From assembly GCA_023458875.1 (NCBI GenBank), contig JAEWXO010000069.1, forward strand, positions 1 through 44,505: DNA of 44,505 nt, given 5' to 3'. Position 1 is the first letter of the stretch. Each line of letters begins with the position of its first letter. The notes beneath the pieces were generated by a model. That model was not told the DNA's origin and searched no databases. It saw only the letters and a list, made by a program, of their open reading frames with translations. Origin of the DNA: Bacillota bacterium. Lineage in GTDB: Bacteria; Bacillota; Clostridia; Oscillospirales; Ruminococcaceae. The position numbers and the translations under genes were made by a program. Shown here piece by piece: positions 7,680 to 14,795 of this stretch.

Positions 7680-8132
7680 ATGAGAGGACTGATAACAATA
7701 AAATTCTCAACAAAAGGACGATATGCACTGCGTATGCTGCTTGACCTTGCTCTTCATCAAAGCGAAGGCTACATTTCATTAAAGGATATTGCAAAGCGAC
7801 AGGACATATCAAAAAAATACCTTGAACAAATTGTTCCGCTTCTTAACCGTTCGGATATCCTGAAAACCAACAGAGGTTATCAGGGTGGATATATGCTTGC
7901 AAAAGCTCCGACCGAATATACAGTCGGTGATATTTTACGTCTTACCGAGGGAAGTCTTGCACCTGTAGCCTGTCTTGAATCAAAAACAAACGAGTGTCCG
8001 AGAGCTTCAGAATGTATGACTCTGTATGTCTGGGATGGATTATACAAGGCTGAAACTGACTATCTTGACAGCATTACTCTTCAGGATATTATCGACCGAA
8101 ATAACAGTTATGGAAATGATTATTCAATTTAA
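7680..8132 (+). CDS. Rrf2-family transcriptional regulator (CymR/IscR-like)
   Basis: A 150-residue winged-helix regulator. KFSTKGRYALRMLLDLAL is the classic Rrf2 opening, followed by ISLKDIAKRQDISKKYLEQI and TNRGYQGGYMLAK. Three cysteines in the region CLESKTNECPRASEC match the cluster-binding position of IscR (spacing here 7 and 5). CymR of this family represses cysteine genes in Firmicutes, and cysteine genes lie nearby. The ATG at 7680 has no ribosome site and only about 8 nt of leader. AGAGGA (7683-7688) lies 9 nt before an ATA codon at 7698, exactly where homologues begin (M)KFSTKGRYALR, so ATA initiation is possible. Confidence 0.9.
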   Translation: MRGLITIKFSTKGRYALRMLLDLALHQSEGYISLKDIAKRQDISKKYLEQIVPLLNRSDILKTNRGYQGGYMLAKAPTEYTVGDILRLTEGSLAPVACLESKTNECPRASECMTLYVWDGLYKAETDYLDSITLQDIIDRNNSYGNDYSI

Positions 8133-8149
8133 GGCAGGGAGATGAGCAT

Positions 8150-8785
8150 GTGAGAACAATTCTTTGCTTCGGTGATTCCAACACCTATGGACTCAACCCA
8201 AAAGACCACAGCAGATTTGATTATGACAAACGATGGACAGGAATCCTTGATCAGAAAATGCGTCCTCACGGTTTCCGGGTGGATGAAGAGGGACTTTGCG
8301 GACGCACTACGATTTATCCCGATATTCTCAGGCAAAGCAGACGGGGAATTGACGTTCTTCCCGTACTTCTTGAAAGTCATTCGCCGATTGATTATTTCGT
8401 AATCATGCTCGGAACCAATGACTGCAAAAGCTGCTTCAATTCCACTCCTCAGATAATTTCCGATGGTATACGCTGTCATATAAGGCAGGTACGCGAGAAA
8501 AGTGATGCAAAAATACTTCTTATGTCCCCGATTCATCTTGCATTAGGTGTTGGTGAAAAGGGCTTTGATGAGGAATTCAACGAAAGCTCCGTTGTTCTTT
8601 CAGGACTTTTGAAAGGCGCTTACTCAGCCATCGCAGATGAAGAAAAGTGCCTTTTCCTCGCCGCCTCAGACTACGCCGAGCCATCCGTATATGACAGAGA
8701 GCATATGGACGAAAACGGCCACAAATCCCTTGCCGAAGCCGTTTATAATGTTATTTACAATGATATGAGCAGTAATTTCAAATAA
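8150..8785 (+). CDS. SGNH/GDSL-family hydrolase (esterase)
   Basis: A 211-residue cytoplasmic SGNH hydrolase. Block I CFGDSNTYG holds the Ser, block III MLGTNDCK the Gly/Asn, and DREHMDENGH the Asp-His pair. By family it is a deacetylase or esterase acting on carbohydrates or lipids; no signal peptide is seen. The start is GTG at 8150 with AGGGAGATG upstream; it follows rrf2 by 17 bp, so the two are probably co-transcribed. The link with cysteine control is unknown. Confidence 0.85.
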   Translation: MRTILCFGDSNTYGLNPKDHSRFDYDKRWTGILDQKMRPHGFRVDEEGLCGRTTIYPDILRQSRRGIDVLPVLLESHSPIDYFVIMLGTNDCKSCFNSTPQIISDGIRCHIRQVREKSDAKILLMSPIHLALGVGEKGFDEEFNESSVVLSGLLKGAYSAIADEEKCLFLAASDYAEPSVYDREHMDENGHKSLAEAVYNVIYNDMSSNFK

Positions 8786-8802
8786 AAAATATATCATTAT
8801 TC

Positions 8803-8925
8803 CTCCACATGTGTAAGCTCGAGTTAAACCCGAAGATCCAAGGTGACCGCGAAGGTCCGGGGCGACCGGAAAGCCCGGTCGATTCCGCAGAATCTAAACC
8901 CTTGCTTAATAATAACTGAAAACCA
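8803..8925 (-). repeat. MITE-like repeat, copy B
   Basis: Minus strand shows TTATTAAGCAAGGGTTTAG, then GTCGACCGGG-like core ATCGACCGGGCTTTCCGGTC, CCCCGGACCTTCG and the arm toward TTACACATGTGGAGG. It lies between the SGNH stop and the shared terminator. Confidence 0.65.
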
Positions 8926-8926
8926 G

Positions 8927-8969
8927 AAAATAACCGCATATTTCGCAATTTGAAATATGCGGTTATTTT
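8927..8969. terminator. Bidirectional terminator between SGNH and cysK
   Basis: AAAATAACCGCATATTTC (8927-8944) and GAAATATGCGGTTATTTT (8952-8969) form an 18-bp perfect stem with a 7-nt loop, between convergent genes. Confidence 0.85.
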
Positions 8970-8991
8970 CTTCTCTTATAAACTTTAACTA

Positions 8992-9912
8992 TTATATATT
9001 TCCCCCATAAAGTCCTGCACTGAAATATCGGTCACCTCTGTCAGGAAAAACCGTAACTATATTCCCTGTGTCAATTTTATCTGCAAGCTTTAAAACTGCT
9101 GACATTGCAGCGCCAGAGGATGAGCCTGCAAAAATCCCCTCATTTTCAGCAATTATTCGTGCCGTTTCAAAAGCCTCTGTATCAGTGACCTTAATAACAC
9201 CGTCTACAAGCGACATATCCATTGTCTCTGCAATAAAATCGTTGCCGATACCTTCAATATTATAGTCGCTGTGTTCTCCGCCGCCCATTGTCGAGCCAAC
9301 AGGATCTGCAAGTATTCCCTTTATATCCGGATTTTTCTCCTTTAGATATTTAAGTATTCCCGTATATGTACCGCCGCTTCCAGCTCCTGCTACTACATAA
9401 TCTATTTTACCTTCAAGGTCGTCATAAATTTCCTTTCCGGTAGTTTCATAGTGTGCAAGGGGATTGCTTTGATTTGTAAACTGACTAAATGAAACAGAGC
9501 CCGGTATCGTTGCCTTTATCTCCTCAGCTTTTTCCACTGCGCCAAGCATACCGTATTCACGCGGAGTATTTATAACCTCTGCACCCAAAGCACGCATAAG
9601 AGCCTGCTTTTCGACAGAAAATTTTGTCGGAACAACAAAAATAATACGATAGCCCCTGTTAAGTGCCGCAAAAGCAATACCAAGTCCGGTATTTCCTGCG
9701 GTAGCTTCAACAATAGTGCCTCCGCTTTTAAGTATTCCCTTTTCTTCTGCATCACGGAGCATATAAAGTCCCGTTCTGTCCTTTACGCTTCCTGAAGGAT
9801 TGTAAAGCTCCAGCTTTGCAAAAATTTTCACCTCTTTTTTTGCTTCAAAATGGCCGAGCCTTACAAGAGGAGTATGCCCGATTAAATCCTGCATTGATTC
9901 ATAATATTTCAT
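8992..9912 (-). CDS. cysK: Cysteine synthase / cystathionine beta-synthase family enzyme
   Basis: A 306-residue fold-type II PLP enzyme. LIGHTPLVRL opens it, the PLP lysine is in PSGSVKDRTG (Lys44), EATAGNTGLG binds the substrate and GAGSGGTYTG binds the phosphate. EGIFAGSSSGAA and FPDRGDRY close it. It either makes cysteine from O-acetylserine and sulfide or makes cystathionine from O-acetylserine and homocysteine (MccA type). The MetB/MccB-like partner upstream fits a reverse transsulfuration pair, as in Bacillus mccAB. The ribosome site (AAAGGAG, 9944-9950) is 31 nt from the ATG, with a hairpin between. Confidence 0.88.
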   Translation of the reverse strand: MKYYESMQDLIGHTPLVRLGHFEAKKEVKIFAKLELYNPSGSVKDRTGLYMLRDAEEKGILKSGGTIVEATAGNTGLGIAFAALNRGYRIIFVVPTKFSVEKQALMRALGAEVINTPREYGMLGAVEKAEEIKATIPGSVSFSQFTNQSNPLAHYETTGKEIYDDLEGKIDYVVAGAGSGGTYTGILKYLKEKNPDIKGILADPVGSTMGGGEHSDYNIEGIGNDFIAETMDMSLVDGVIKVTDTEAFETARIIAENEGIFAGSSSGAAMSAVLKLADKIDTGNIVTVFPDRGDRYFSAGLYGGNI

Positions 9913-9919
9913 ATCCGTT

Positions 9920-9950
9920 CATTTTCCCGTATCGGAAAATGCACTCCTTT
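9920..9950 (-). promoter_or_regulatory. Shine-Dalgarno followed by a hairpin before cysK
   Basis: AAAGGAG (9950-9944) is followed by CATTTTCC...GGAAAATG (9941-9920), an 8-bp stem with a 6-nt loop. Excluding the folded 22 nt leaves 9 nt between the ribosome site and ATG (9912), a normal distance. The hairpin may act as a spacer or a translation switch. Confidence 0.5.
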
Positions 9951-9951
9951 C

Positions 9952-10117
9952 AGTGTTTTGTTATTGTTGCCTGCAAAGCTCCGGACAACTGAGCGAAGGT
10001 CCGGGGCGACCGCAAAGCCCGGCCGCATCCGCAGATGCGAAATCCCTGCTAAAATCTTAGTGACTGAAGAGTAACCTGCATTAAGCATTATATCCCCATA
10101 TGGGCTGAATAGTAACC
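9952..10117 (-). repeat. MITE-like repeat, copy C (complex, overlaps metB end)
   Basis: Minus strand from 10077 reads GGTTACTCTTCAGTC, then AGCAGGGATTTC, CGGCCGGGCTTTGCGGTCG and CCCCGGACCTTCG. A second terminus-like piece, GGTTACTATTCAGCCC-ATATG (10097-10116), lies inside the last codons of the metB-like gene. Copy C thus has two left-end sequences, suggesting nested or repeated insertion. Confidence 0.65.
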
Positions 10118-11266
10118 ACTTTTATCAATTGCCTGCTGTAAATCTGCAAGAATATCCTCAATATTTTCAATTCCTGACGACAGACGGATAAGTCCGTCTG
10201 TAATGCCGACTTTTTTACGGATGTCAGCCGGAATTGATGCATGTGTCATTGTTGAAGGATGGCATACAAGAGATTCAACTCCGCCTAAACTCTCTGCGAG
10301 TGTTATTAGCCCAAGGCTTTCGAAGAAAACACGGATATCAAAGTTTTCATATAGTTCAAAGGAAATCATTGCTCCTCCGTTTTTAGCCTGAGCTTTATTT
10401 ATTTCATAACCGCTGTCGCTTTTCAGTCCCGGATAATAAACTTTTTTTACTGCTTTATTCCTGCTCAGAAAATCTGCCGCCTTCTGAGCATTTGAAACGT
10501 GTCTGTCCATACGAACGCCAAGTGTTTTAATTCCCCTTATCAGCAAAAACGAATCAAACGGGGAAAGAACTCCACCCGTTGAATTCTGGATAAATGCAAG
10601 CTTATCCGCAAGCTCCTTTGTACTGACAACTGCCAGACCTGCAACAACATCACTGTGACCACCGAGATATTTTGTGGCACTGTGAATTACTATATCCGCA
10701 CCCAGATCAACAGGCTTCTGTAAATACGGAGTCATAAACGTGTTGTCAACGATAACAAGCAGATTATGTCTATGCGCTGCTTCCGATACAGCCTTAATGT
10801 CCGTTATCGTCATAAGCGGATTTGCCGGGCTTTCTATCATAACTGCCTTTACATCATCTGTTATATCCCGCCTGAAAGCATCAATATCGGTTGTGTCGGA
10901 TATTGTATATGCAATTCCGAAATGGTTAAATACCTTATCAAGAACACGGAATGTTCCGCCATATACATTACTCGAAATAAGCACCCTGTCGCCGGTTTTA
11001 AGAAGACTTAAAACTGCCGTTATCGCTGCCATTCCCGAACCGAAAGCAAAGCCTGCATAACCGTTTTCAAGCTCTGCAATAAATGCTTCAAGTGCTTCTC
11101 TTGTCGGATTTCCAGTGCGAGAATATTCATATCCACGCATTTTGCCAAGTCCGTCCTGCCTGTATGTTGAGGTCTGATAAATAGGTACATTTACCGCACC
11201 TGTTCTCTCATCAGTTGAAATACCTCCGTGAATCAATGCTGTATCAATGTTTTTATAGTTACTCAT
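10088..11266 (-). CDS. metB: Cystathionine gamma-synthase/lyase-type PLP enzyme
   Basis: A 392-residue Cys/Met-metabolism PLP enzyme. YQTSTY, EYSRTGNPTRE (Arg/Tyr phosphate contacts), FGSGMAAI, VDNTFMTPYLQ (Asp) and HSATKYLGGHSD (PLP Lys199) are all present, and it ends SSGIENIEDILADLQQAI as expected. It could be a cystathionine gamma-synthase, a cystathionine gamma-lyase (MccB) or a methionine gamma-lyase. Its position before the CBS/CysK gene favours the reverse transsulfuration lyase. The last eight codons (YYSAHMGI and neighbours) coincide with repeat sequence, so the natural C-terminus was probably altered by insertion. Confidence 0.9.
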   Translation of the reverse strand: MSNYKNIDTALIHGGISTDERTGAVNVPIYQTSTYRQDGLGKMRGYEYSRTGNPTREALEAFIAELENGYAGFAFGSGMAAITAVLSLLKTGDRVLISSNVYGGTFRVLDKVFNHFGIAYTISDTTDIDAFRRDITDDVKAVMIESPANPLMTITDIKAVSEAAHRHNLLVIVDNTFMTPYLQKPVDLGADIVIHSATKYLGGHSDVVAGLAVVSTKELADKLAFIQNSTGGVLSPFDSFLLIRGIKTLGVRMDRHVSNAQKAADFLSRNKAVKKVYYPGLKSDSGYEINKAQAKNGGAMISFELYENFDIRVFFESLGLITLAESLGGVESLVCHPSTMTHASIPADIRKKVGITDGLIRLSSGIENIEDILADLQQAIDKSGYYSAHMGI

Positions 11267-11336
11267 TTCTATTTACTCCTTATAATTAATTTTTATCTGC
11301 CGTAATATTCTCAAGTACGCTCACATTTAAAGAATA

Positions 11337-11453
11337 TGCTAACTATTCAGCCGCTATGGTTAAGTTATTAATCCGGCAGGAATTTTTACTATTGCCGGGT
11401 CGACCGGACCTCCGGACATATATCTCAACTTATACATATGGCTGAATAGCTAC
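11337..11453 (+). repeat. MITE-like repeat, copy D (full length)
   Basis: Left end CTATTCAGCC (11343-11352), right end GGCTGAATAG (11440-11449), inner arms TTAAGTTATT and AACTTATACATATG, core GGGTCGACCGGACC. One of the two best-preserved copies; it lies between the methyltransferase scar and metB. Confidence 0.8.
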
Positions 11454-11486
11454 GAGAATGCTGTGATTTACAGTAAACATGCAATT

Positions 11487-11676
11487 CTATTCAAAGACAT
11501 ACCCTCCTGTATATTCAGCTGAAACAAGACATACATTTTCAAATGCACGGAGTCCGTCTCTTCGTCCGCTGAAATACTGCTGCTGGACCTTATCAGGCGT
11601 AAGAGCTGTTATTTGAATGCCATGCTCTCGCAAATGCGCAAAGCTTTGCGGTGACGCTCTCTCTTTGTTCAATCAT
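11487..11676 (-). pseudogene. Deletion remnant of an LCM-type SAM methyltransferase gene
   Basis: GGAGG and an ATG at 11676 open MIEQRESVTAKLCAFARAW, which matches the start of class I SAM-dependent methyltransferases of the leucine carboxyl methyltransferase type in Clostridia. The frame soon stops, while a second frame continues QQYFSGRRDGLRAFENV to a stop at 11487, resembling the C-terminal end of the same family. Most of the gene (usually over 200 residues) is missing between, and the join is out of frame. Recognition rests on memory of family sequences, so certainty is moderate. Confidence 0.5.
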
Positions 11677-11695
11677 AATAAACCTCCGATAATTC

Positions 11696-11724
11696 AAAAA
11701 GGAGGACGCAAATCTGCATCCTCC
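11696..11724 (-). terminator. Terminator after the cysteine-rich leader (attenuator candidate)
   Basis: GGAGGATGCA folds onto TGCGTCCTCC (one mismatch, 4-nt loop; 11701-11724), followed on the minus strand by TTTTT. It lies 30 nt after the leader peptide stop and ahead of the cysteine enzyme genes. Confidence 0.7.
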
Positions 11725-11753
11725 GTAAAATGACAGTATAAAACTGTAAAACT

Positions 11754-11846
11754 TTACATATGAGTATATGCCTGATTCCGCTTACAACATATTAAATTGT
11801 TAACGCAACAGCATATACAGCTTGTAATTATATAAACGGTTTTCAT
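11754..11846 (-). CDS. Cysteine-rich leader peptide (30 aa)
   Basis: AGGAGG (11856-11861) sits 9 nt before ATG 11846. The 30-codon ORF has six Cys codons at residues 10, 12, 13, 14, 20 and 21 (SCICCCVNNLICCK) and ends at TAA 11754. A terminator (11696-11724) follows 30 nt later, then a methyltransferase relic, metB and cysK. This is the layout of a transcription attenuator in which ribosome stalling at Cys codons senses charged tRNA-Cys. A perfect promoter lies 170 bp upstream. It could instead be a small stand-alone Cys-rich peptide; I do not recognise a family. Confidence 0.6.
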   Translation of the reverse strand: MKTVYIITSCICCCVNNLICCKRNQAYTHM

Positions 11847-11918
11847 GGCAATTTTCCTCCTGATAAGTCATCATTTTTTAATAAAACATCGGCGTTGAAA
11901 GGTAACTTTCATATGTAT

Positions 11919-11960
11919 TTATGTGATAAAGCTGTCGGGGATTTTCTGAAATATTTTCAT
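11919..11960 (-). CDS. Short upstream ORF (13 aa), unrecognised
   Basis: AGAGAGG lies 9 nt before ATG 11960, which opens a 13-codon ORF (MKIFQKIPDSFIT) in the long leader of the cysteine-rich peptide. It might be a regulatory upstream ORF or the start of a lost gene. Nothing else supports it. Confidence 0.25.
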   Translation of the reverse strand: MKIFQKIPDSFIT

Positions 11961-12004
11961 AACGCTTAGCCCTCTCTGAACTTATTCTTAACAACTATAC
12001 TATA

Positions 12005-12019
12005 CATATCGGTTATATA
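12005..12019 (-). promoter_or_regulatory. Candidate operator at the cysteine-leader promoter
   Basis: Minus strand TATATAACCGATATG, starting 3 bp past the -10 box; one base different from the LysR-promoter copy at 7515-7529, in the same place relative to the -10. Confidence 0.5.
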
Positions 12020-12022
12020 TAT

Positions 12023-12051
12023 ATTATATGTCTTATATCCTACTTTGTCAA
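12023..12051 (-). promoter_or_regulatory. Promoter of the cysteine leader/metB/cysK unit
   Basis: Consensus TTGACA, 17 bp, TATAAT on the minus strand. Transcription would start near 12016, giving a leader of about 170 nt before the Cys-rich peptide. A consensus promoter with a site over the start suggests repression. Confidence 0.75.
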
Positions 12052-12175
12052 TATGTAAAGTATACTTTTGTATCATATTATAAAAACAAATTATTATCAT
12101 ACACCATTTCTTTTGTTTTTACCAATTGATTCATAATTTTCAAGGAGACTATTCCTTTTATCTTATGTATTTTTT

Positions 12176-12204
12176 GAGGGCAGAATCAAAAAGATTCCGC
12201 CCTC
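12176..12204. terminator. Hairpin after the ABC permease gene
   Basis: GAGGGCAGAATC and GATTCCGCCCTC form a 12-bp stem with one G-U/A-C change and a 5-nt loop. It follows the permease stop (12268) by 64 bp, but no clear U-run follows on the minus strand. Confidence 0.45.
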
Positions 12205-12267
12205 ATATTCCGGGGACTTTTTTACAGCCTCACTTTGATGTATTTAAAAGATTTGATTTTAATAGAA

Positions 12268-12921
12268 CTATAAATCTGCAGCGCTAAAAGATCTGACAGA
12301 TTTTTTATATGCACAAAATGTAAGCACAGCATAAACAATAAGACCTGCGGCAAGAATAAACAGTCTGTACGGAATATCCCCGGGATTTGTATTATCAATA
12401 TGATTATGCACAAACGGTATAGCAAATGTACAGGCCTCTGCAAAAATCATTATAATAAAAAAAGTAATGCTTGCTGTTATAAATGGCTTTCCTATTTTAT
12501 CAGTGTTTTTATAATACTTTGTAAAGAATTGAATATTGTAAACACCCATCATTATAAAAGCTATTCCAAACATTGCAGCATTTGCATCCATTCCCGCCTG
12601 ATTTGCCGGAACTGATTTAAAGCTGTTTCTGAGAAATGAAAAAGGAACAGCAAGAATTACCTGTACTGTCTGTAATATGACCACAGTAATAAATCTTGCA
12701 CCCACAACACTGCTTTTTTTTACCGGAAGCATCATCGTATATGTAATATCATTGTTTTCTCTTCCTTTGAGACACATAAAATAAACACCGAGCATAAAAT
12801 AAAAGAATATTACATAATACGGATAGTTAGGTATAAGCACCATTGCAGATAAAGATAGAAAAATAATGGATGTCGGATGAATTGCAAGTTTAAATTCTTT
12901 ATATAGCATATTTTTCATCAT
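12268..12921 (-). CDS. ABC-2 type transporter permease subunit
   Basis: About 217 residues with six predicted membrane segments and the LKGRENNDITYTMMLPVKKSSVVGARF segment (here cited in part) typical of ABC-2 permeases encoded next to GntR/AbrB-type regulators. AAAAGGAG sits just upstream of ATG 12921; a GTG at 12927 overlaps the ribosome site and is less likely. It pairs with the ATPase upstream and likely exports a peptide, drug or lipid-like compound. The substrate is unknown. Confidence 0.82.
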   Translation of the reverse strand: MMKNMLYKEFKLAIHPTSIIFLSLSAMVLIPNYPYYVIFFYFMLGVYFMCLKGRENNDITYTMMLPVKKSSVVGARFITVVILQTVQVILAVPFSFLRNSFKSVPANQAGMDANAAMFGIAFIMMGVYNIQFFTKYYKNTDKIGKPFITASITFFIIMIFAEACTFAIPFVHNHIDNTNPGDIPYRLFILAAGLIVYAVLTFCAYKKSVRSFSAADL

Positions 12922-12923
12922 AA

Positions 12924-13766
12924 TCACTCCTTTTCAATATGTACCATAATATCTTCAAGATCAGCAGGCTTAACACCATCTATTCCCTGACAATCATCAG
13001 CCTTTATAAGTGCACTGTAGCCGTGCTTGCTCTTTTTACACCCTATCAGTTTATCCTTAAGCTCCTGAGCCTTACTATCATTTAACTCAAGTACACGATA
13101 GTCCTGTACATATTTTTCTATATTACTTTCTGCAAGAACCCGTCCGTTTTTTATATAAATTATATTGTCAGCACATTTGTCAAGGTCCGACGTTATATGT
13201 GTTGAAAACAAAATTGTAATTTCATCCTCGCTCAGTTTCAGAAATATATCGAGAAGCTCATCTCTTGAAACAGGATCGAGTCCGCTTGTAGGCTCATCAA
13301 GTATCAGAAGCTCAGCATTATGCGAAAGTGCAAGTGCAAGCGAATATTTGACTTTCATTCCCTCTGAAAGCATTGATGGTGTTTTGCTTTCATCCAGGTT
13401 AAATAAATCAAGATATTTAAGATATGCCTTGTCATCCCAGTTATTATAAAAACGTTTTGTTGTATTTGTTATAGACTTGATTTTGCTTTTAGAATAATAA
13501 TTTATACCGCCTGAAACAAAACCTATTCTCTGCTTGATTTCATTTTCAGCCTCATCAAATGTCTTTCCGAAAAATTTTATATCTGCACTGTCAGGATGTA
13601 CAAAATTAAGAAGTGATTTTAGAGTCGTAGTTTTTCCTGCACCATTTCGTCCTATAAAGCCTGTTATTTTTCCCTTTTCAAGTGAAAATGAGACATTGTC
13701 AAGACTGAATTTTTCATATTTTTTACAAAGATTTTTTACAGTAAGAATATTATTTATTTTCATCAT
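12924..13766 (-). CDS. ABC transporter ATP-binding protein
   Basis: A 280-residue ATPase: Walker A GRNGAGKTT (39-47), signature LSEGMKVKYSLALAL, Walker B LLILDEPTSGLDP, and STHITSD with the switch His. The signature reads LSEGM rather than LSGGQ, as is usual for ABC-2 exporter ATPases of this YtrB/EcsA-like group. Its start ATGATG overlaps the end of the AbrB frame, and its stop is next to the permease start, so all three form one operon. Confidence 0.9.
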   Translation of the reverse strand: MMKINNILTVKNLCKKYEKFSLDNVSFSLEKGKITGFIGRNGAGKTTTLKSLLNFVHPDSADIKFFGKTFDEAENEIKQRIGFVSGGINYYSKSKIKSITNTTKRFYNNWDDKAYLKYLDLFNLDESKTPSMLSEGMKVKYSLALALSHNAELLILDEPTSGLDPVSRDELLDIFLKLSEDEITILFSTHITSDLDKCADNIIYIKNGRVLAESNIEKYVQDYRVLELNDSKAQELKDKLIGCKKSKHGYSALIKADDCQGIDGVKPADLEDIMVHIEKE

Positions 13767-13976
13767 CCTCCTCTTGTCTGAAAATGTTTTTTACAAGTTC
13801 AGAAAATACTGCTTTAGGCGGAATAGCTATGCCTCTTTTTTTATCTGCAAGTACAAGCAATATATCACCGGGAACTATACCAAATTCATCACGTATTTCC
13901 TTCGGAATAACTATCTGTCCTTTTTCTCCTACCTTTACACTGCATGCAAATTTCCCACATTTTCCTTTTTTATCAT
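13750..13976 (-). pseudogene. AbrB/SpoVT-type regulator with a -1 frameshift (possibly programmed)
   Basis: AGGAGG precedes ATG 13976, which opens ATG ATA AAA AAG and then leaves the coding frame. A -1 shift at the heptamer A AAA AAG joins it to KCGKFACSVKVGEKGQIVIP, EIRDEFGIVPGDILLVL and KRGIAIPPK, a clear AbrB swapped-hairpin DNA-binding domain of about 75 residues ending at 13750 inside the ABC gene start. No in-frame start exists downstream. The shift may be programmed (same heptamer as E. coli dnaX), a real mutation, or a one-base sequencing loss in the A6 run. It should autoregulate the ABC operon. Confidence 0.7.
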
Positions 13977-13990
13977 ATCAAGTACCTCCT

Positions 13991-14017
13991 GTATGAAAAG
14001 TATGACTTGTATGACTT
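13991..14017 (-). promoter_or_regulatory. Three tandem 9-bp repeats in the abrB operon leader
   Basis: On the plus strand GTATGAAAA, GTATGACTT, GTATGACTT run head to tail, just downstream of the -10 box and before the ribosome site. They are a likely operator for the AbrB-type protein or another repressor. Confidence 0.5.
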
Positions 14018-14018
14018 A

Positions 14019-14046
14019 ATTATACTCAATATAATTTATTTGTCAA
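14019..14046 (-). promoter_or_regulatory. Promoter of the abrB-ABC operon
   Basis: TTGACA, 16 bp, TATAAT on the minus strand, consensus in both boxes. The region 14050-14286 between it and the HD gene is AT-rich, with no gene seen. Confidence 0.7.
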
Positions 14047-14286
14047 TACATTATACCTATTTGTTTATTTTTATAATCCACATTTTTTTATAAAACATTT
14101 TCACCATAATTATAGATATATTCATATCAAAACTCTGCCTCTATATTATCCGCAAAGAATATTCATAAAATATTAATCGTTATACATTATACTTATATTA
14201 AACAATCATTTCTTAGTAAGTTATATCATATGAATTTTCTGTTGACTCATTGCAGCCCGAATATTATATTTACCGGAGGATAATAA

Positions 14287-14742
14287 ATGACCCTAAATAA
14301 AATTCTTAAAAATAAGCCTTATATAGAATGTATCAGTGACCTTATCAATGATGAAACACTGAAGCTGGAGACATTTACACATCACAAACATACTACCAGA
14401 CTCCGTCACTCTCTGAACGTTTCATATTATAATTACGTTATCTGTAAGTTTTTAAGACTCGATGCAAAATCTGCGGCGCGTGCAGGTCTTCTTCATGATT
14501 TTTTCTTCTATGACAGAAAAGATTTTGACAAAGATTTATATAAGCACAATCACTTCAGTGAACATCCGAAAATAGCACTTGAAAATGCGTCACAGAGCTT
14601 TGACATAAACAAAAAGGAGGCTGACATAATTCTTAAGCATATGTGGCCTGTAACCTTCACCCCTCCCCGCTACCGTGAATCTGTAATTATTATTATGGTT
14701 GATAAATACTGTTCAATTATGGAGCTTATCAGACACAGATAA
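14287..14742 (+). CDS. HD-domain phosphohydrolase-like protein
   Basis: A 151-residue HD-superfamily protein. It shows the metal-binding set: His in RLRHSLNVS, the HD pair in GLLHDFFFYD, His in FSEHPKIALENA and ILKHMWP, and the final Asp in MVDKYCSIME. Proteins of this small family are usually annotated as phosphohydrolases; the substrate is not known. CCGGAGGA precedes the ATG. It is alone and ends in a strong terminator shared with the convergent DUF6514 gene. Confidence 0.8.
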   Translation: MTLNKILKNKPYIECISDLINDETLKLETFTHHKHTTRLRHSLNVSYYNYVICKFLRLDAKSAARAGLLHDFFFYDRKDFDKDLYKHNHFSEHPKIALENASQSFDINKKEADIILKHMWPVTFTPPRYRESVIIIMVDKYCSIMELIRHR

Positions 14743-14744
14743 AA

Positions 14745-14795
14745 ACAGAATGCAGTAAAAGCACTTGCCTTTACTGCATTCTGTCTTCTTTTTTT
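14745..14795. terminator. Bidirectional terminator
   Basis: ACAGAATGCAGTAAA (14745-14759) and TTTACTGCATTCTGT (14770-14784) form a 15-bp stem with a T-rich tail, between convergent genes. Confidence 0.85.
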
